34,512 nucleotides of DNA from Bacillota bacterium (GCA_021827745.1 JAKAUI010000008.1:1-34512); one strand, 5' to 3'. Positions 1 through 9,149 are shown, numbered from the stretch's first letter. Numbers and translations are program-made. Notes: generated from the sequence alone by a model not told the origin.

Positions 1-43
1 CAGGCTGCCCGTCAGGCCGGCGCCTTGATCCACACCGGGGGGC
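1..43. repeat. Left copy of 43-bp terminal direct repeat
   Basis: These 43 bases are identical to the last 43 bases of the window (34470-34512). They lie inside one aldehyde dehydrogenase gene whose N-terminal part is at the right end and whose C-terminal part is here. This is what an assembler leaves when it walks round a circular molecule. The repeat ends in a run of six G, exactly where the reading frame slips by one base. Confidence 0.9.
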
Positions 44-440
44 TCCTCTTCCTGGTCCCGGCTTCTTCTACCCGCCGACCGTGGTCTCGGCTGTGAGCAG
101 CGACATGCGTCTGGCCCGCGAGGAGGCATTCGGACCGGTGGTGGCAGTGATGCCCTTTGCCGACGAAGAGTCGGCCCTTGAGCTCGCCAATGCCACTGTC
201 TACGGTCTGACCGCCGCGCTGTGGACCAACGATCTCAAACGGGCCCTGCGCATGGTCCGTCAGTTGGCGGCGGGAACCGTGTGGGTGAACGCGGTTCAAG
301 TCCTCACCCCGACCGCTCCCTTCGGCGGCTTCAAGTCCAGCGGCACGGGCCGCGATCTGGGGATGGAGGGCATGGTCCAGTTCCAGGAGACCAAGACTGT
401 GATTGTCGATTTGAACGACTGGCCGATGGCCTTCTTTTAG
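1..440 (+). CDS. Aldehyde dehydrogenase, C-terminal part (continues from right end)
   Basis: This is the last ~130 residues of an NAD(P)-dependent aldehyde dehydrogenase. It shows the family's PGFFYPPTVV segment, the EEAFGPVV motif, a YGLTAALWT segment and the terminal PFGGFKSSGTGRDLG motif, then stops with TAG at 438-440. Joined to the part starting at 33423 it gives about 495 residues, the normal family length. The frame of the C-terminal part is offset by one from the frame of the repeat: six G at about 37-42 would have to be seven for a continuous protein. This is either a real frameshift or a homopolymer error at the contig ends. The gene is the fourth of an operon that begins at 30784 if the molecule is circular. 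The substrate aldehyde is unknown. Confidence 0.85.
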   Translation, partial: GCPSGRRLDPHRGAPLPGPGFFYPPTVVSAVSSDMRLAREEAFGPVVAVMPFADEESALELANATVYGLTAALWTNDLKRALRMVRQLAAGTVWVNAVQVLTPTAPFGGFKSSGTGRDLGMEGMVQFQETKTVIVDLNDWPMAFF

Positions 441-697
441 GAGCATGGATGGCAGGCTGAGCACAGCCCAGCAGTTGTCGACCATCGCCTTCAGGCTCGT
501 GCCCCCCTCGGTGATGACCCGCTCCGGCTTGGTCCTGGCGGTGGACGCCGAGAGCAACTCAAGAGGTCGCAGTAGTCCAGATCGGGAGGCCAGAAATTGA
601 AGCGGCCATTCGTCTGATGGTGGCCTCTGACGAGGGAGGAAGGGGATTGAAGGAGTCGCCTGACCACAGCCACCTGCAGCCAACGATCGGGTCCGTC

Positions 698-1915
698 TTG
701 TACCGATTTTCTCTCATCAGCTATGGGCGCAGCCTGTTACTGCGAAAGATCGGGTTGTCCGATGTGGCCGTTTCCGCCAGCCCCCTCCGCTATCAGCGCA
801 CACCTCGGCCCGAACTCCCAGGGCCAGACTGGGTACGGGTGCGGATGCATCTGATGGGCATCTGCGGATCAGACATCGGCATGCTAAAGGCAACCCTTTC
901 CCCCCAGTTGAGCCCATTCTCGTCGTTCCCGGCCGTCATGGGGCACGAGGGGGTGGGCGAGATCGTGGAGGTGGGGGCGACCAGCCCCTTTGCCGTCGGC
1001 CAGCGGGTGGTGGGAGACCCATTCCTCGGTTGCCTGGTTCGCTCACTACCGCCATGTCGACCCTGTGCGCTTGGATTCCCGGCCCTGTGCGAGCAAACGA
1101 CCAAGGGTCGCCTGGCACCCGGCATGCTGCTCGGGACCTGTCGCGATCTGCCCGGCACCTGGTCCGAGGAGACCCTCTATCATACGAGCCAGCTCCACCT
1201 GGTTCCCGATGATGTGGCGGACGACCGGGCGGTTCTGGTTGAACCGCTGGCCGTGGCTGTGCACGCCGTGCTGTCCACCCCACCGCAGCCAGGTGATCAG
1301 GTTCTGGTGGTGGGAGATGGCACGATCGGCCTGTTGATCGTGGTCGCGCTGCGCCTCCTCGACTTCGACCAGCCGGTGACCCTGATCGCCCACCATCCGG
1401 AGCGCGCCCAAGAAGCGCTGCTGATGGGCGCCAGCGACGTGCTGCTTGAGCATCACGGCCTCCCCGCCATGGCTGCTCGGCTGGGTGCCCATGTGGTGCG
1501 TGCATTGGACCGATCCGAGGTTATGATCGGCGGTGCCGACGTCGTATACGACGCCGTCGGCACCCAGGCCGGACTCGATCTGGCGCTGCGCGCAACCAGA
1601 GCCCAGGGCCGGGTGAGTCTGGTCGGCTCACCCGGGGTCCTAAGCCGGTTGGATGTGACCGGCATCTGGTCCCGAAACGTGGAGGTGAGAGGCAGCCTGG
1701 CCTATGGCAAGGAGTCTGGGTACGGCGGCCTGCATACCTTCGATCTGGTGATGAAGCTCCTGCAAGACCGGCCCCAGGTCCCGCTTGGGCGCCTGATTAC
1801 CCACCGCTTTTCTCTTTCCCAAGTCCAGGAGGCACTCGCCACTCTGACCGGCCACGGTGCGGGCCATCCCGGGAAGGTGGTCTTTGTGAACGCCCAAGAA
1901 GGAAGGTCAGCATGA
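698..1915 (+). CDS. Zinc-type alcohol dehydrogenase (MDR family)
   Basis: A medium-chain dehydrogenase/reductase. The N-terminal GroES-like domain has the catalytic-zinc motifs GICGSD and GHEGVGEIVEVG, and a four-cysteine structural-zinc lobe (C..PPC.PC...C). The Rossmann domain has VLVVGDGTIGLL. The open frame extends to an ATG at 617, but family similarity begins near a TTG at 698 (LYRFSLISYG...), so I prefer 698; neither start has a convincing ribosome site. The 257 bases after the aldehyde dehydrogenase (441-697) hold no gene I can support. The stop overlaps the next gene's ATG by four bases (ATGA), indicating translational coupling. Likely oxidises an alcohol to a carbonyl with NAD(P); the substrate is unknown. 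Confidence 0.8.
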   Translation: MYRFSLISYGRSLLLRKIGLSDVAVSASPLRYQRTPRPELPGPDWVRVRMHLMGICGSDIGMLKATLSPQLSPFSSFPAVMGHEGVGEIVEVGATSPFAVGQRVVGDPFLGCLVRSLPPCRPCALGFPALCEQTTKGRLAPGMLLGTCRDLPGTWSEETLYHTSQLHLVPDDVADDRAVLVEPLAVAVHAVLSTPPQPGDQVLVVGDGTIGLLIVVALRLLDFDQPVTLIAHHPERAQEALLMGASDVLLEHHGLPAMAARLGAHVVRALDRSEVMIGGADVVYDAVGTQAGLDLALRATRAQGRVSLVGSPGVLSRLDVTGIWSRNVEVRGSLAYGKESGYGGLHTFDLVMKLLQDRPQVPLGRLITHRFSLSQVQEALATLTGHGAGHPGKVVFVNAQEGRSA

Positions 1916-2616
1916 TCGACGCAGTGTTCTTCGATCTCGACAACACCCTATTGGAGAGCGATGGTGATCAGTTCCTCGAAGACTTCCTCGCCGCCTTGGG
2001 CAGGCGTCTGGGAGCAGACCCCGATCGTTTCGCCGAAGCCGCCATGATAGCTGGCGCAGCGGTGATGGGCGACCACCCCGACCGGACCAATCATGATCTG
2101 CTGGTGGGCATTCTGGCCAGCGAACTAGGGCTGGGCACAGGGCAGGTAGATAGTGCCGTCAGGTGCTTCGGTCGGGCCGAGCTGGAACCGCTCGGACGAC
2201 CATGGGCCTTCATCCCAGCGGCCCGGGGGGTGGTCCAGGCGGTGATCGCCATGAACAAGAAGGTGGTCCTGGCCACTTCGCCGATCTACCTGGAGGGCCC
2301 CATTCGGGAGCGGATGCGGCGGGCCAGTGTAGCCGACCTGCATTGGGATCTCCTCACCACCTCTGACCGCATGCACAGCGCCAAACCACACGCTCGGTAC
2401 TTCGCGGAGGCCGCCCAGTTGGTCGGGTGCCCACCGACCGCCTGCGTGATGGTGGGGGACAATCCGTTTCAGGACCTACCAGCCGCCAGGGCCGGGTTTC
2501 ACACCTACTTTGTGGGACAGCCCCTGCCCGGACTGGATACCGGTTCAGCCGGTACCCTCGGCGATTTCCCCCAGTGGTTGCTCACACAAGACATCGGACA
2601 AGTGGCCGGCACATAG
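1912..2616 (+). CDS. HAD-family hydrolase (phosphatase-like)
   Basis: A 234-residue haloacid-dehalogenase superfamily enzyme. Motif I is FFDLDNTL near residues 6-13 (Asp nucleophile and Asp acid/base). Motif II is the LATS threonine-serine segment near 120. Motif III is the lysine in HSAKPH, and motif IV is VMVGDNPFQDLPAA. A helical cap lies between motifs I and II, as in phosphoglycolate-phosphatase-like members. It overlaps the upstream dehydrogenase by ATGA and probably ends the operon. It likely removes a phosphate from a small metabolite; the substrate cannot be told. It ends 54 bases before the convergent regulator gene. Confidence 0.8.
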   Translation: MIDAVFFDLDNTLLESDGDQFLEDFLAALGRRLGADPDRFAEAAMIAGAAVMGDHPDRTNHDLLVGILASELGLGTGQVDSAVRCFGRAELEPLGRPWAFIPAARGVVQAVIAMNKKVVLATSPIYLEGPIRERMRRASVADLHWDLLTTSDRMHSAKPHARYFAEAAQLVGCPPTACVMVGDNPFQDLPAARAGFHTYFVGQPLPGLDTGSAGTLGDFPQWLLTQDIGQVAGT

Positions 2617-2634
2617 TGGCGATTGTCAGCCCTT

Positions 2635-2658
2635 GACGGTTGAGAGGGTTGGACCGTC
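2635..2658. terminator. Weak inverted repeat between convergent genes
   Basis: GACGGT and ACCGTC flank a 12-base loop between the convergent HAD and LuxR-type genes. There is no T-tract, so a terminator role is only suggested by position. Confidence 0.2.
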
Positions 2659-2670
2659 GGCACGTCTTCC

Positions 2671-3198
2671 TCACAGGCGCAAAAGACTGACCGCCTGGAG
2701 GCGGCTGTTCGCTCCTAGTTTAGCCATCACATTGCGCACATGCGTGCGGACGGTGGCTACTCGGATGCCCAGGCTTTGTGCAATCGAGACGGTGGATGCG
2801 CCTTGATCCAGGTGGGCCAGCACGCGCACCTCTTGCGGCGTCAGGGAATCGAGGGCCGGAAGCGGTCGCACGAAATGCACCACGGTGGGGCGTTGATCTC
2901 CTACCGCCGGTGCGCTGATGGTGGTCAGCAGGGCCGGATGCCCACCATCGGCGCCTAGCCAAATCAGAGTCCTGGCACACTCGGACCGACCGCAGCGGGC
3001 GGCCGCCAGCATGGGGCAACCCAGGTAGCACATGGGGGTGCCGTCGGTGGCTCTCCACATCTGCATGGCGGTTTCACAAGAGCCAGACCGGACGGTCTGC
3101 CAAGACCGATTGGTGAGCACCGCAAGGGCCGGATCCCAGGCCACCACCTCCCCATCGTCAGTCACTGCAAAGACATGTCCCGCGGCGAATGCTGGCAC
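2671..3198 (-). CDS. LuxR-type (GerE) regulator with Cys-rich sensory domain
   Basis: A 175-residue transcription factor. Residues 1-105 form a PAS-like sensory domain (FAVTDDGEVVAWDPA...). Residues ~113-175 are a GerE/LuxR helix-turn-helix (LTPQEVRVLAHLDQGASTVSIAQSLGIRVATVRTHVRNVMAKLGA). The sensor half holds five cysteines (41, 57, 61, 69, 74), enough to bind a metal or Fe-S cluster or act as a thiol switch; that is inference. The start is a GTG preceded by a good AGGAGG site in the complement of 3199-3215. It is transcribed towards the HAD gene. No kinase partner is nearby and its targets are unknown. Confidence 0.8.
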   Translation of the reverse strand: MPAFAAGHVFAVTDDGEVVAWDPALAVLTNRSWQTVRSGSCETAMQMWRATDGTPMCYLGCPMLAAARCGRSECARTLIWLGADGGHPALLTTISAPAVGDQRPTVVHFVRPLPALDSLTPQEVRVLAHLDQGASTVSIAQSLGIRVATVRTHVRNVMAKLGANSRLQAVSLLRL

Positions 3199-3306
3199 GC
3201 CTCACTCCTCCTCTCATAAACCTCGTTCCCGTCGTCGCACCTGCTCACCCTCCGTCTGGGCGGATACGCACTGCCCACAAACTGGGGTCATGGGACAAAG
3301 TTGTTG

Positions 3307-4173
3307 CCTAGAGGTGCTGTGAAAAATGCGGGCTGGACAGGCCAAGAGGAGCGGGAACGAGCTTAGGATTCTGGGTGGGAGGCGGCGAAGGGCTGCGGTG
3401 AGGGCCATGATGTCGAAGTCGGACGGGCAGGGTCAGGTGCTGCAGTACGTCGGGATGGAGGACCTGATGCCCAAGGATCATCTGCTGCGGCAGATCCGGG
3501 GTGAGCTAGACCTGAAGATGGTGTTCGAGGCCCCGGGGCTGTTGTTACCGCTCGAACCAGGGCCGTCCGTCGGTGGGCTCGACGGTGGCCTTTCGGATGT
3601 TGCTGCTGGGCTATCTGTACAATCTGCTGGAGAAGCGGCCGTGCGAAGAGATCGGGGGGCACGCCGGGTTCCGCTGGTTCTGCGGTCTGGACTTCAACTC
3701 GCCGCCCCCGGCCCGGACGACGCTGGTCAAGTGGCGGCTGCACACCTGGGGGAGAAGAGGTCTTCCGCCAGGTGCAAGATCGAGACCGCCTCCCTGCTCG
3801 CACCGCCACAAGGTCCGCTGCGCCCAAGGCCACCCGCCATGTCCGCAACCAGTAGCGGCCGCCGCAACTGGCCAGAGCCAGAACCCGGATCGAGCGCTGC
3901 TTCGCCAGGGCCAAGGAGCACCGCGGACGGCGCACGGCCAGGGGCATCGGGTTGGAGATGATGAACATCCAGGCCCTGATCACGGCAACCGCCCAGAACC
4001 TCAGGCGCTGGGCAGCCGCCGCCCGGAGGAACGAGGCGACGGCTGCCCAGCTGGCTCTGAACCGCCCTCTTCTGCCCCACAGCCCCTCTTTCACCCGCTC
4101 GTCACCCTCTCCCAGATCCTTCCCCGCCTCTTCGCCTCGCCGCTCAGAGCCGCTTTCTCACAGCACTTCTAGG
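3307..4173 (+). mobile_element. Degenerate IS1182-like insertion sequence
   Basis: Imperfect terminal inverted repeats bound this element. The first 20 bases from 3307 and the complement of the last 20 ending at 4173 match at 18 of 20 positions (both start CCTAGA and contain GTGCTGTGA). CTAG occurs at both edges and could be a 4-bp target duplication. Only a shrunken, frameshifted transposase remains inside, so the copy is about half the usual length and cannot move by itself. Confidence 0.75.
3408..4172 (+). pseudogene. IS1182-family transposase remnant
   Basis: The N-terminal part reads KSDGQGQVLQYVGMEDLMPKD in one frame from 3408. After a frameshift near 3560 it continues as MLLLGYLYNLLEKRPCEE and GFRWFCGLDFNSPPPARTTLVKW (3573-3750), the DUF772-type N-terminal domain of IS1182/IS5-like transposases. 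The catalytic DDE core is missing. A C-terminal tail resumes near 3885-4040 (ARIERCFARAKEHRG..., then IQALITATAQNLRRW). At least one frameshift and a deletion of several hundred bases have killed it. Confidence 0.8.
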
Positions 4174-4338
4174 GAACGGACGCCGATGGCCTTCTCCTCG
4201 TTGGAAACCAGCCGGGTGCATATCCTGCGCTAAGATGCTTAGGTGAGTTAGGACGCACTCGCCGATTGCCACGCACCATAGGAGCCACCCAGTCGCGCCA
4301 TGGCAATTCGACCATCCCAGGATCTGTTCCCGGTGCGA

Positions 4339-5451
4339 TCATGGTGTCACGCCCTCGTCCATCTGGGTGGCCACAGACCCTGCCAACTGATTGGCGGACA
4401 GCCAGCCCTGATGCCGCCAGCGTACCTTGCCGTTCACTACCAGCATATACTCAGGGCTGCCTATGAGGCTCAAGCCGCCCGCCAGTCTGCCGCCTGGGTC
4501 CATCACCACAGGATAGAGCAGCGGGCGGCCGAGCCGCCCCAAGAATTGAGAGAGTGCAGTGGCGGTGGGTTCGGTTACGGTTTCGTCGACCGCCACCAGA
4601 CTGGGCCAGCCATGTTGGCGTGCCACACTGACGTAGTCGTTCTGGTTGGCCATCGCCGTCGAGAGATTGGTCAGCTCGCTGAGCCAGGTGGCGAAGAACA
4701 GGTAGAGGTGTGCATGACTCCGACCGATTGGCAGGGTCCCACCCTGAGCCAACGGCAGGGCGGCTGACTCCTGGCTCGTGATCGGGGGCACCACGGGCAG
4801 CGCCGGGGTGAGGGCGGGATGGTCAGGCAATGTGGCGGATACCAACTGGGCGATGATTCTCGCCTGGTTCGTCACGGCGGCCTCGTCCATGGTGCTACCT
4901 AGCAGGAAGCGCAAATGGCCGCCTGGGCCGATCACGTAGATGGCGGCGGTGTGGACAACCGCTCCGTGTGAGAGTGCCACGTAGATGCCGTAGGACTTCC
5001 ACACCCGGACCAAGGCAGACCGGGTGCCAGTCACAAACCACCAGCCATAAAGGAGGCCATGGGCGCGAGAATAGGCCTGCACGTCGGCGACAGAGGTGGC
5101 GATCGGATTGGCGTTCACCGCCAATAGCTGCACCTGTCCGGTGGCCGGGCCGAGTAGGCGTGCGGCTTCCACCATCGCCGCTGAGGTAAGCGGGCAAATC
5201 GTGGTGCACTGGGAGTCGACAAAGGCGAGCACCACAGCCTTGCCGCGAAACTGGCGCAGCGAAACTATCTGGCCAAACTGGTCCGTCAGTGTGAAGTCGG
5301 GAGCCCACCGGCCGGAGATGGCGAGCACTCCGGCTGGCGGAGCAGGAGCACCACCGCTACCCAGGATGGATGGCAACAGGACTAGGCGACCACCGAGCAC
5401 CAGCGCGACGCCAACTAGGGCCACCGTTGCCGTCTGTCGCCACCGTCCCAT
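4339..5451 (-). CDS. SCO1/SenC-like copper chaperone with second thioredoxin-fold domain
   Basis: A membrane-anchored thioredoxin-fold protein, 370 residues from the ATG at 5451. One N-terminal membrane helix spans residues 8-27. A SCO domain (45-205) follows, with the copper-binding CxxxC (Cys82, Cys86 in CTTICP) and the conserved His167. SCO proteins load copper into the CuA site of oxidase subunit II, and a CuA subunit II is encoded at 27211. The C-terminal ~140 residues look like a second thioredoxin-like domain (LYLFFATWLSELTNLSTAM), but both redox cysteines expected after the FATW segment are replaced by leucines, so it should be redox-inactive. It is the last gene of the minus-strand cluster downstream of the Crp-type site at 9168. 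An upstream extension of the frame exists but lacks a good ribosome site. Confidence 0.8.
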   Translation of the reverse strand: MGRWRQTATVALVGVALVLGGRLVLLPSILGSGGAPAPPAGVLAISGRWAPDFTLTDQFGQIVSLRQFRGKAVVLAFVDSQCTTICPLTSAAMVEAARLLGPATGQVQLLAVNANPIATSVADVQAYSRAHGLLYGWWFVTGTRSALVRVWKSYGIYVALSHGAVVHTAAIYVIGPGGHLRFLLGSTMDEAAVTNQARIIAQLVSATLPDHPALTPALPVVPPITSQESAALPLAQGGTLPIGRSHAHLYLFFATWLSELTNLSTAMANQNDYVSVARQHGWPSLVAVDETVTEPTATALSQFLGRLGRPLLYPVVMDPGGRLAGGLSLIGSPEYMLVVNGKVRWRHQGWLSANQLAGSVATQMDEGVTP

Positions 5452-5580
5452 ATCGACACCGCCTTCTCGCCGGGGTCTCTGGATCGGTCGTTGGCTCCTT
5501 GGATACCGCTGGTCGGTGGCAGACTGTGCCAGAGGGCTGGCTGCCGACGCCCACCAGCTGACCAACCCAATTCCCAACCT

Positions 5581-5814
5581 TTAGGGTGCCAAGCGGCGGA
5601 TGTGGACCCGCCATACCTCGGGTCCTCGCTCCAAGTACTCCCACTCGAACTTCCCGATCTGTTCCGCCTCGAACTGGTAGTAGAGGGGCAGCGGGTCATG
5701 ATCGTTGATCAGCTCCAGCACGGCGCCGACTTTGATGGCCTGCCAACGTGCGAAGATGGTCTGGTGCTTGTGCACCGGGGCGATGGGCCGGACATCCAAT
5801 GATTCGATTTCCAT
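5581..5814 (-). CDS. DUF2249 single-domain protein
   Basis: A 77-residue protein consisting of one DUF2249 domain: LDVRPI near the N-terminus, HKHQTIFARW, the signature INDHDPLPLYYQFE, and the closing EYLERGPEVWRVHIRR. The ATG at 5814 has a GGAGGT ribosome site. DUF2249 proteins are small SirA/TusA-like folds that recur in denitrification, nitric-oxide and anaerobic-respiration clusters; their biochemical role is not established. It is nearly a copy of the C-terminal domain of the upstream hemerythrin fusion, suggesting duplication. Confidence 0.85.
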   Translation of the reverse strand: MEIESLDVRPIAPVHKHQTIFARWQAIKVGAVLELINDHDPLPLYYQFEAEQIGKFEWEYLERGPEVWRVHIRRLAP

Positions 5815-5946
5815 GGGACACCTCCAGTCTCTGGCCGGGCGCGAAACATCGGAACTCGTCACGTCAGATGAGTTGATCGGCTGATTTCGGGTGGATCTTC
5901 AATGGCTCGTCACCGTCTCCCACCAGGGCCTACAACCAGTCGGAGA

Positions 5947-6678
5947 TCAGACGCCGACGGCCTCGCGGCGTCTGATCTCGACCCGCCAAGCGTCGGGGCC
6001 TTCTTGCAGGTACGTCCAGGACATCTGGTCGCCGTGGGTAGCGTCAAGTTGGTAACGTAGAGGCAACGGGTCGTGGTCCACCTCAATCACCAACGCCTGG
6101 CCGATGGCCAACCGGTCCACCAAAGCAAAGATGGTCGTGTGTCGCATGGTGTGCGGGATGAGTCGCACATCGATGGTCACATCAGCATCTGACAGTGGTG
6201 ATGGCTGGGGAGCCTCCGTCGTCCGATGCATCTCCTCAAGCAGCGCCGTCAGGTTGACTTCGGGCGCGGCCTCTAGGACCGGGAGCAACAGATCGTTTTC
6301 CCGCCCGGCATGAGAACGGAACACCTCCTCGATGGCGCCAGCAGCCCGCATCGCCCTCACCCCCGACGTGGCCGCCTTGAGTTGACCGGTGAGACCCTCG
6401 AGCTGTCCATGCTCTTTCTTCATGTCCTGAACCAGCGCCAAAACGCCGAAGCGCGGCTCCGCCGCCCGGGCGTAAATGGTCTCTTCCTCCCCACGAGCAT
6501 GTGGCAAGATCACCTGGTTGATGTGCTGTACCAAAGAATCACGGCCCGCCGCCATCGGCTCTCCTTGTTCAAGAGTCAAGACGTAGGCATCCACTCGTTG
6601 CGTCAGATCCTCGGCCATTGCCCGGTGGTGGCCTCGGATCCGGTTTGCCGCCTGAGCGTTCATCTTGATCGCATCCAC
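5947..6678 (-). CDS. Hemerythrin (HHE) - DUF2249 fusion protein
   Basis: A 243-residue fusion. Residues ~10-140 are a hemerythrin-like four-helix bundle with the expected diiron ligands: His17/18, His60 and Glu64 (PHARGEEE), His90 (KKEHGQ), His123 and Glu127 (SHAGREND). Residues ~168-240 are a DUF2249 domain (VDHDPLPLRYQLDAT, YLQEGPDAWRVEIRRRE). Related bundles bind O2 or NO and repair or protect Fe-S enzymes under nitrosative stress. The GTG start at 6678 follows an AGGAGG site and overlaps the end of the mrp remnant, so translation was probably coupled to mrp. Confidence 0.85.
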   Translation of the reverse strand: MDAIKMNAQAANRIRGHHRAMAEDLTQRVDAYVLTLEQGEPMAAGRDSLVQHINQVILPHARGEEETIYARAAEPRFGVLALVQDMKKEHGQLEGLTGQLKAATSGVRAMRAAGAIEEVFRSHAGRENDLLLPVLEAAPEVNLTALLEEMHRTTEAPQPSPLSDADVTIDVRLIPHTMRHTTIFALVDRLAIGQALVIEVDHDPLPLRYQLDATHGDQMSWTYLQEGPDAWRVEIRRREAVGV

Positions 6679-7750
6679 AGTGATCCTCCTCCAGCGTCTA
6701 CTTGGATCTGGGTCCGTTCGGTGAGACCTGCCAGCACGGCTCTGGCGAGCTGGCCATGGGCCACCTGGGCGGGACTGCCACAGCGGGTACCTCAGAGTCT
6801 ACAAGGGGCCACGGAATGCGGGCGACCACTGCGGTACCAAGGGCCGTCGCCACCAGATCGCCGCCTTCTCGGCCTAAGGGGATGGGTTCGCTCGCCGCAG
6901 CTTTCGCAGTCCAGATAGGACATCGTCTCCACCACTCCCAGCAGCCGGTGGCCGGTGGTTATCGCCATGCGGCCGGCCCACTCCGCCCCGGGCCGCTCGC
7001 AGGTCGGATACGGTGACCACCAAAGCCTGAGCCCGAGGCAGACTCGCACGCACATCGAAGGCCACATCCTCCGTTCCTGGCGGCATATCAAGCACCATCA
7101 GGTCAGGTGCCTGCCATGCGATCTGGGTGAGCATCTGGCGAAAGGCCTTGCCCAACATCGGGCCGCGCCACATCACCACCTATCCGGGCTTGACGAAGAA
7201 GTCCATCGACATCACCGCCACACCGTGTCGAATAGGTGGGACCAGTTGTCCCGATGCGCTGGCCAGAGGCCCTTGGATACCAGCAGGTCAGCACTCCGTA
7301 GCCGTAGATGTCGCCGTCTAGGAGCGCCGTACGCCAGCCGCATCCTGCCAGGGCGACCGCCAGATTGGTGGCTACGGTCGACTTGCCGACACCTCCCTTG
7401 CCGCTCAGAACCGCCACCACTTGGGTGGTAGGCTGGGCCACCTGCTTCTCCCCACTGCTTGGGCGGGCGAAATTACGCGCCTGGTCGGCCCGTTCCCGAC
7501 TACGGGGACCCACTCGCACCTCTGCCACTGCAGGCAATTGGCGAACCCGCTGACACACCGCCTCTATCCCGACCGCAGGAGGCGGTCCATCGCCCCAGAT
7601 CTGGTCAACGTGAATGGCCACCGACGCGACCTGATCGTGCCATTCGATCACCACATCCTGGATCAGCCCCACCGCCACGGGATAGAGGTCACCGGGCACC
7701 ACTACATCGGCCAGGGCCTGCAGCACGTCCGCCTGACTCAGCCGTCTCAT
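6660..7750 (-). pseudogene. mrp: Mrp/ApbC-type Fe-S carrier ATPase, decayed
   Basis: The gene begins intact at ATG 7750 with the MIP18-like N-terminal domain, followed by the deviant Walker A motif [21 protein letters not shown] and LLDGDIYG. After DIYGYG (about 7290) the frame breaks. The next conserved stretch, [20 protein letters not shown], lies in another frame and meets an in-frame TAG near 7180 just before [17 protein letters not shown]. Further shifts fall near 7020 (then HRLLGVVETMSYLDCESCGERT) and near 6880 (then GGDLVATALGTAVVARIP). The last segment ends at a TGA overlapping the hemerythrin start. Mrp proteins carry Fe-S clusters to target enzymes. At least three frameshifts and one nonsense codon mean no full-length product. 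Operon position and overlaps are preserved on both sides. Confidence 0.85.
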
Positions 7751-9108
7751 GACGACCCCCCTCTGTCCAGGGCGGGCACATGGGACAGCGGTCGATCAAG
7801 CACCGCCCCATGATGGCCTCGCCGAACCCGCCACAACTCCCGACTGATCCCAGCCACCGCGACGAGCGCCAACACCTCTGCCAGATGGAACCAGAAAGGG
7901 CGCGCGAACCCCAGGGACAGGGTCCCCGCACCGACCGAGACGAAGTAGAGGACATAGTAAGGCATGGCCCGGCCCTCGTCGACCAGATCCTGCACCAGAG
8001 GCACTTGCTCTCGCCCCATCCGCCGTCCGTAGCGCTCGATCCAGGTGAGGAACGGCACAATCTTGTAGAGCTGGCTGAGCCCCAGCCCACTCAGCCAGCC
8101 AAAGAGCGCCAGATACACGGCGGAGATGTCCCAGGACGGATCATTCCCAAGCACCCAAGCCACTAACACCAACAGGCTGGTCAATCCCAGGCAGACAAGT
8201 GCCCAGGCTCCAATCCGGGCGTTCAGTTCCAACCGTCGCCGCCGTCTCGATCGATAGAGCCGACGCATGTCGATCAGGTAGAGGATCACACCTGCTCCCG
8301 CTACCCACCAGCCAACCAGGCTCAGTCCGGCAAGCATGGCGCTAGCTACTAGCAGGCCAGCGATGCCGGCCATCCAACCCATTGCCACCCCGGTTGCCGT
8401 CGTCATCCAGGCCGCCTCCCCCAGAGTGCCCCGCTCCTCAGGGGCCAGCATGAACATGGACAGTAGTTTGAGGGTCACCCCCATGGCGGTGAGGGTGAGC
8501 CAGCCGGCGATGCCGGCCAGGATGTGAAACGGCAGCCCGGCCCCAATCAGGGGCGCCAGCGCCTCGGGCAGGAGGCTGGTTGTGCTGATGGCGAGGGCAA
8601 AGGTGAGCCCCAACAGCACCGTCAGCAGGGAGAAGCCAAGGGCACAGGCCACATAGCGGGCCGACAGGGGGAGTGGTCGGGCAGCGAACAAGGTGACACC
8701 CAGGTTGACGATGGCCAGGATGAAGCCGATCACCACGATCCCGCCGCCCACCGGCAGGAGGACTGTGATGATCGGATGGCTCTGTAAGGGACCCCCGAGC
8801 AAGCCGAGGAATCCGACCACCATGCTCCCCAGCCCGCCACCCACCAATCCCAGAGTCCAAGCGGGAAGCGCATTGTGCCACAGTTCCCTGGTGGCGATCA
8901 CTGGTACGAACTGGTGCAGCGCTCCGAGCATCAAGAGCGACATCCAGCCGATGGTGATGAGATGCACAGCCACCAGAGTCAGCGGCGATCCGAGCGTCCC
9001 TGACGTGATCAGGGGGCTGGCCGCCAGCCAGCCCAAGGCCACCATCAGACTGACCAGAGCGGTGGCGAAGTAGCGCATCGACCAAGGTTGGACCTGTACT
9101 CCCAGCAC
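7747..9108 (-). CDS. Polytopic membrane protein, NnrS / heme-copper-oxidase-subunit-I-like
   Basis: About 12 hydrophobic helices with scattered histidines typical of heme-binding membrane proteins ([34 protein letters not shown]) and a cytoplasmic [16 protein letters not shown] loop. NnrS-like and related proteins occur with nitric-oxide and denitrification genes; assignment here is by general resemblance only. The frame opens at a GTG at 9147, but the Crp-type site at 9168-9181 leaves no room for a promoter there. A GTG at 9108 after GGGGGG, or the ATG at 9078, fits better. The stop overlaps mrp by ATGA, making this the first gene of the minus-strand operon. It is a paralogue of the membrane protein split at 18643/22240 (similar HLIT-G and FL-W--...RR-GR segments). 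Confidence 0.75.
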   Translation of the reverse strand: MLGVQVQPWSMRYFATALVSLMVALGWLAASPLITSGTLGSPLTLVAVHLITIGWMSLLMLGALHQFVPVIATRELWHNALPAWTLGLVGGGLGSMVVGFLGLLGGPLQSHPIITVLLPVGGGIVVIGFILAIVNLGVTLFAARPLPLSARYVACALGFSLLTVLLGLTFALAISTTSLLPEALAPLIGAGLPFHILAGIAGWLTLTAMGVTLKLLSMFMLAPEERGTLGEAAWMTTATGVAMGWMAGIAGLLVASAMLAGLSLVGWWVAGAGVILYLIDMRRLYRSRRRRRLELNARIGAWALVCLGLTSLLVLVAWVLGNDPSWDISAVYLALFGWLSGLGLSQLYKIVPFLTWIERYGRRMGREQVPLVQDLVDEGRAMPYYVLYFVSVGAGTLSLGFARPFWFHLAEVLALVAVAGISRELWRVRRGHHGAVLDRPLSHVPALDRGGSS

Positions 9109-9149
9109 ATCCGCCCCCCGATCGCCACTAACTACAGGTATCGTCACTC

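Noticed and set aside
3363-4094. 243-codon minus-strand frame across the IS1182-like remnant
   Set aside because: Antisense to recognisable transposase segments, with arginine/proline-rich noise composition.
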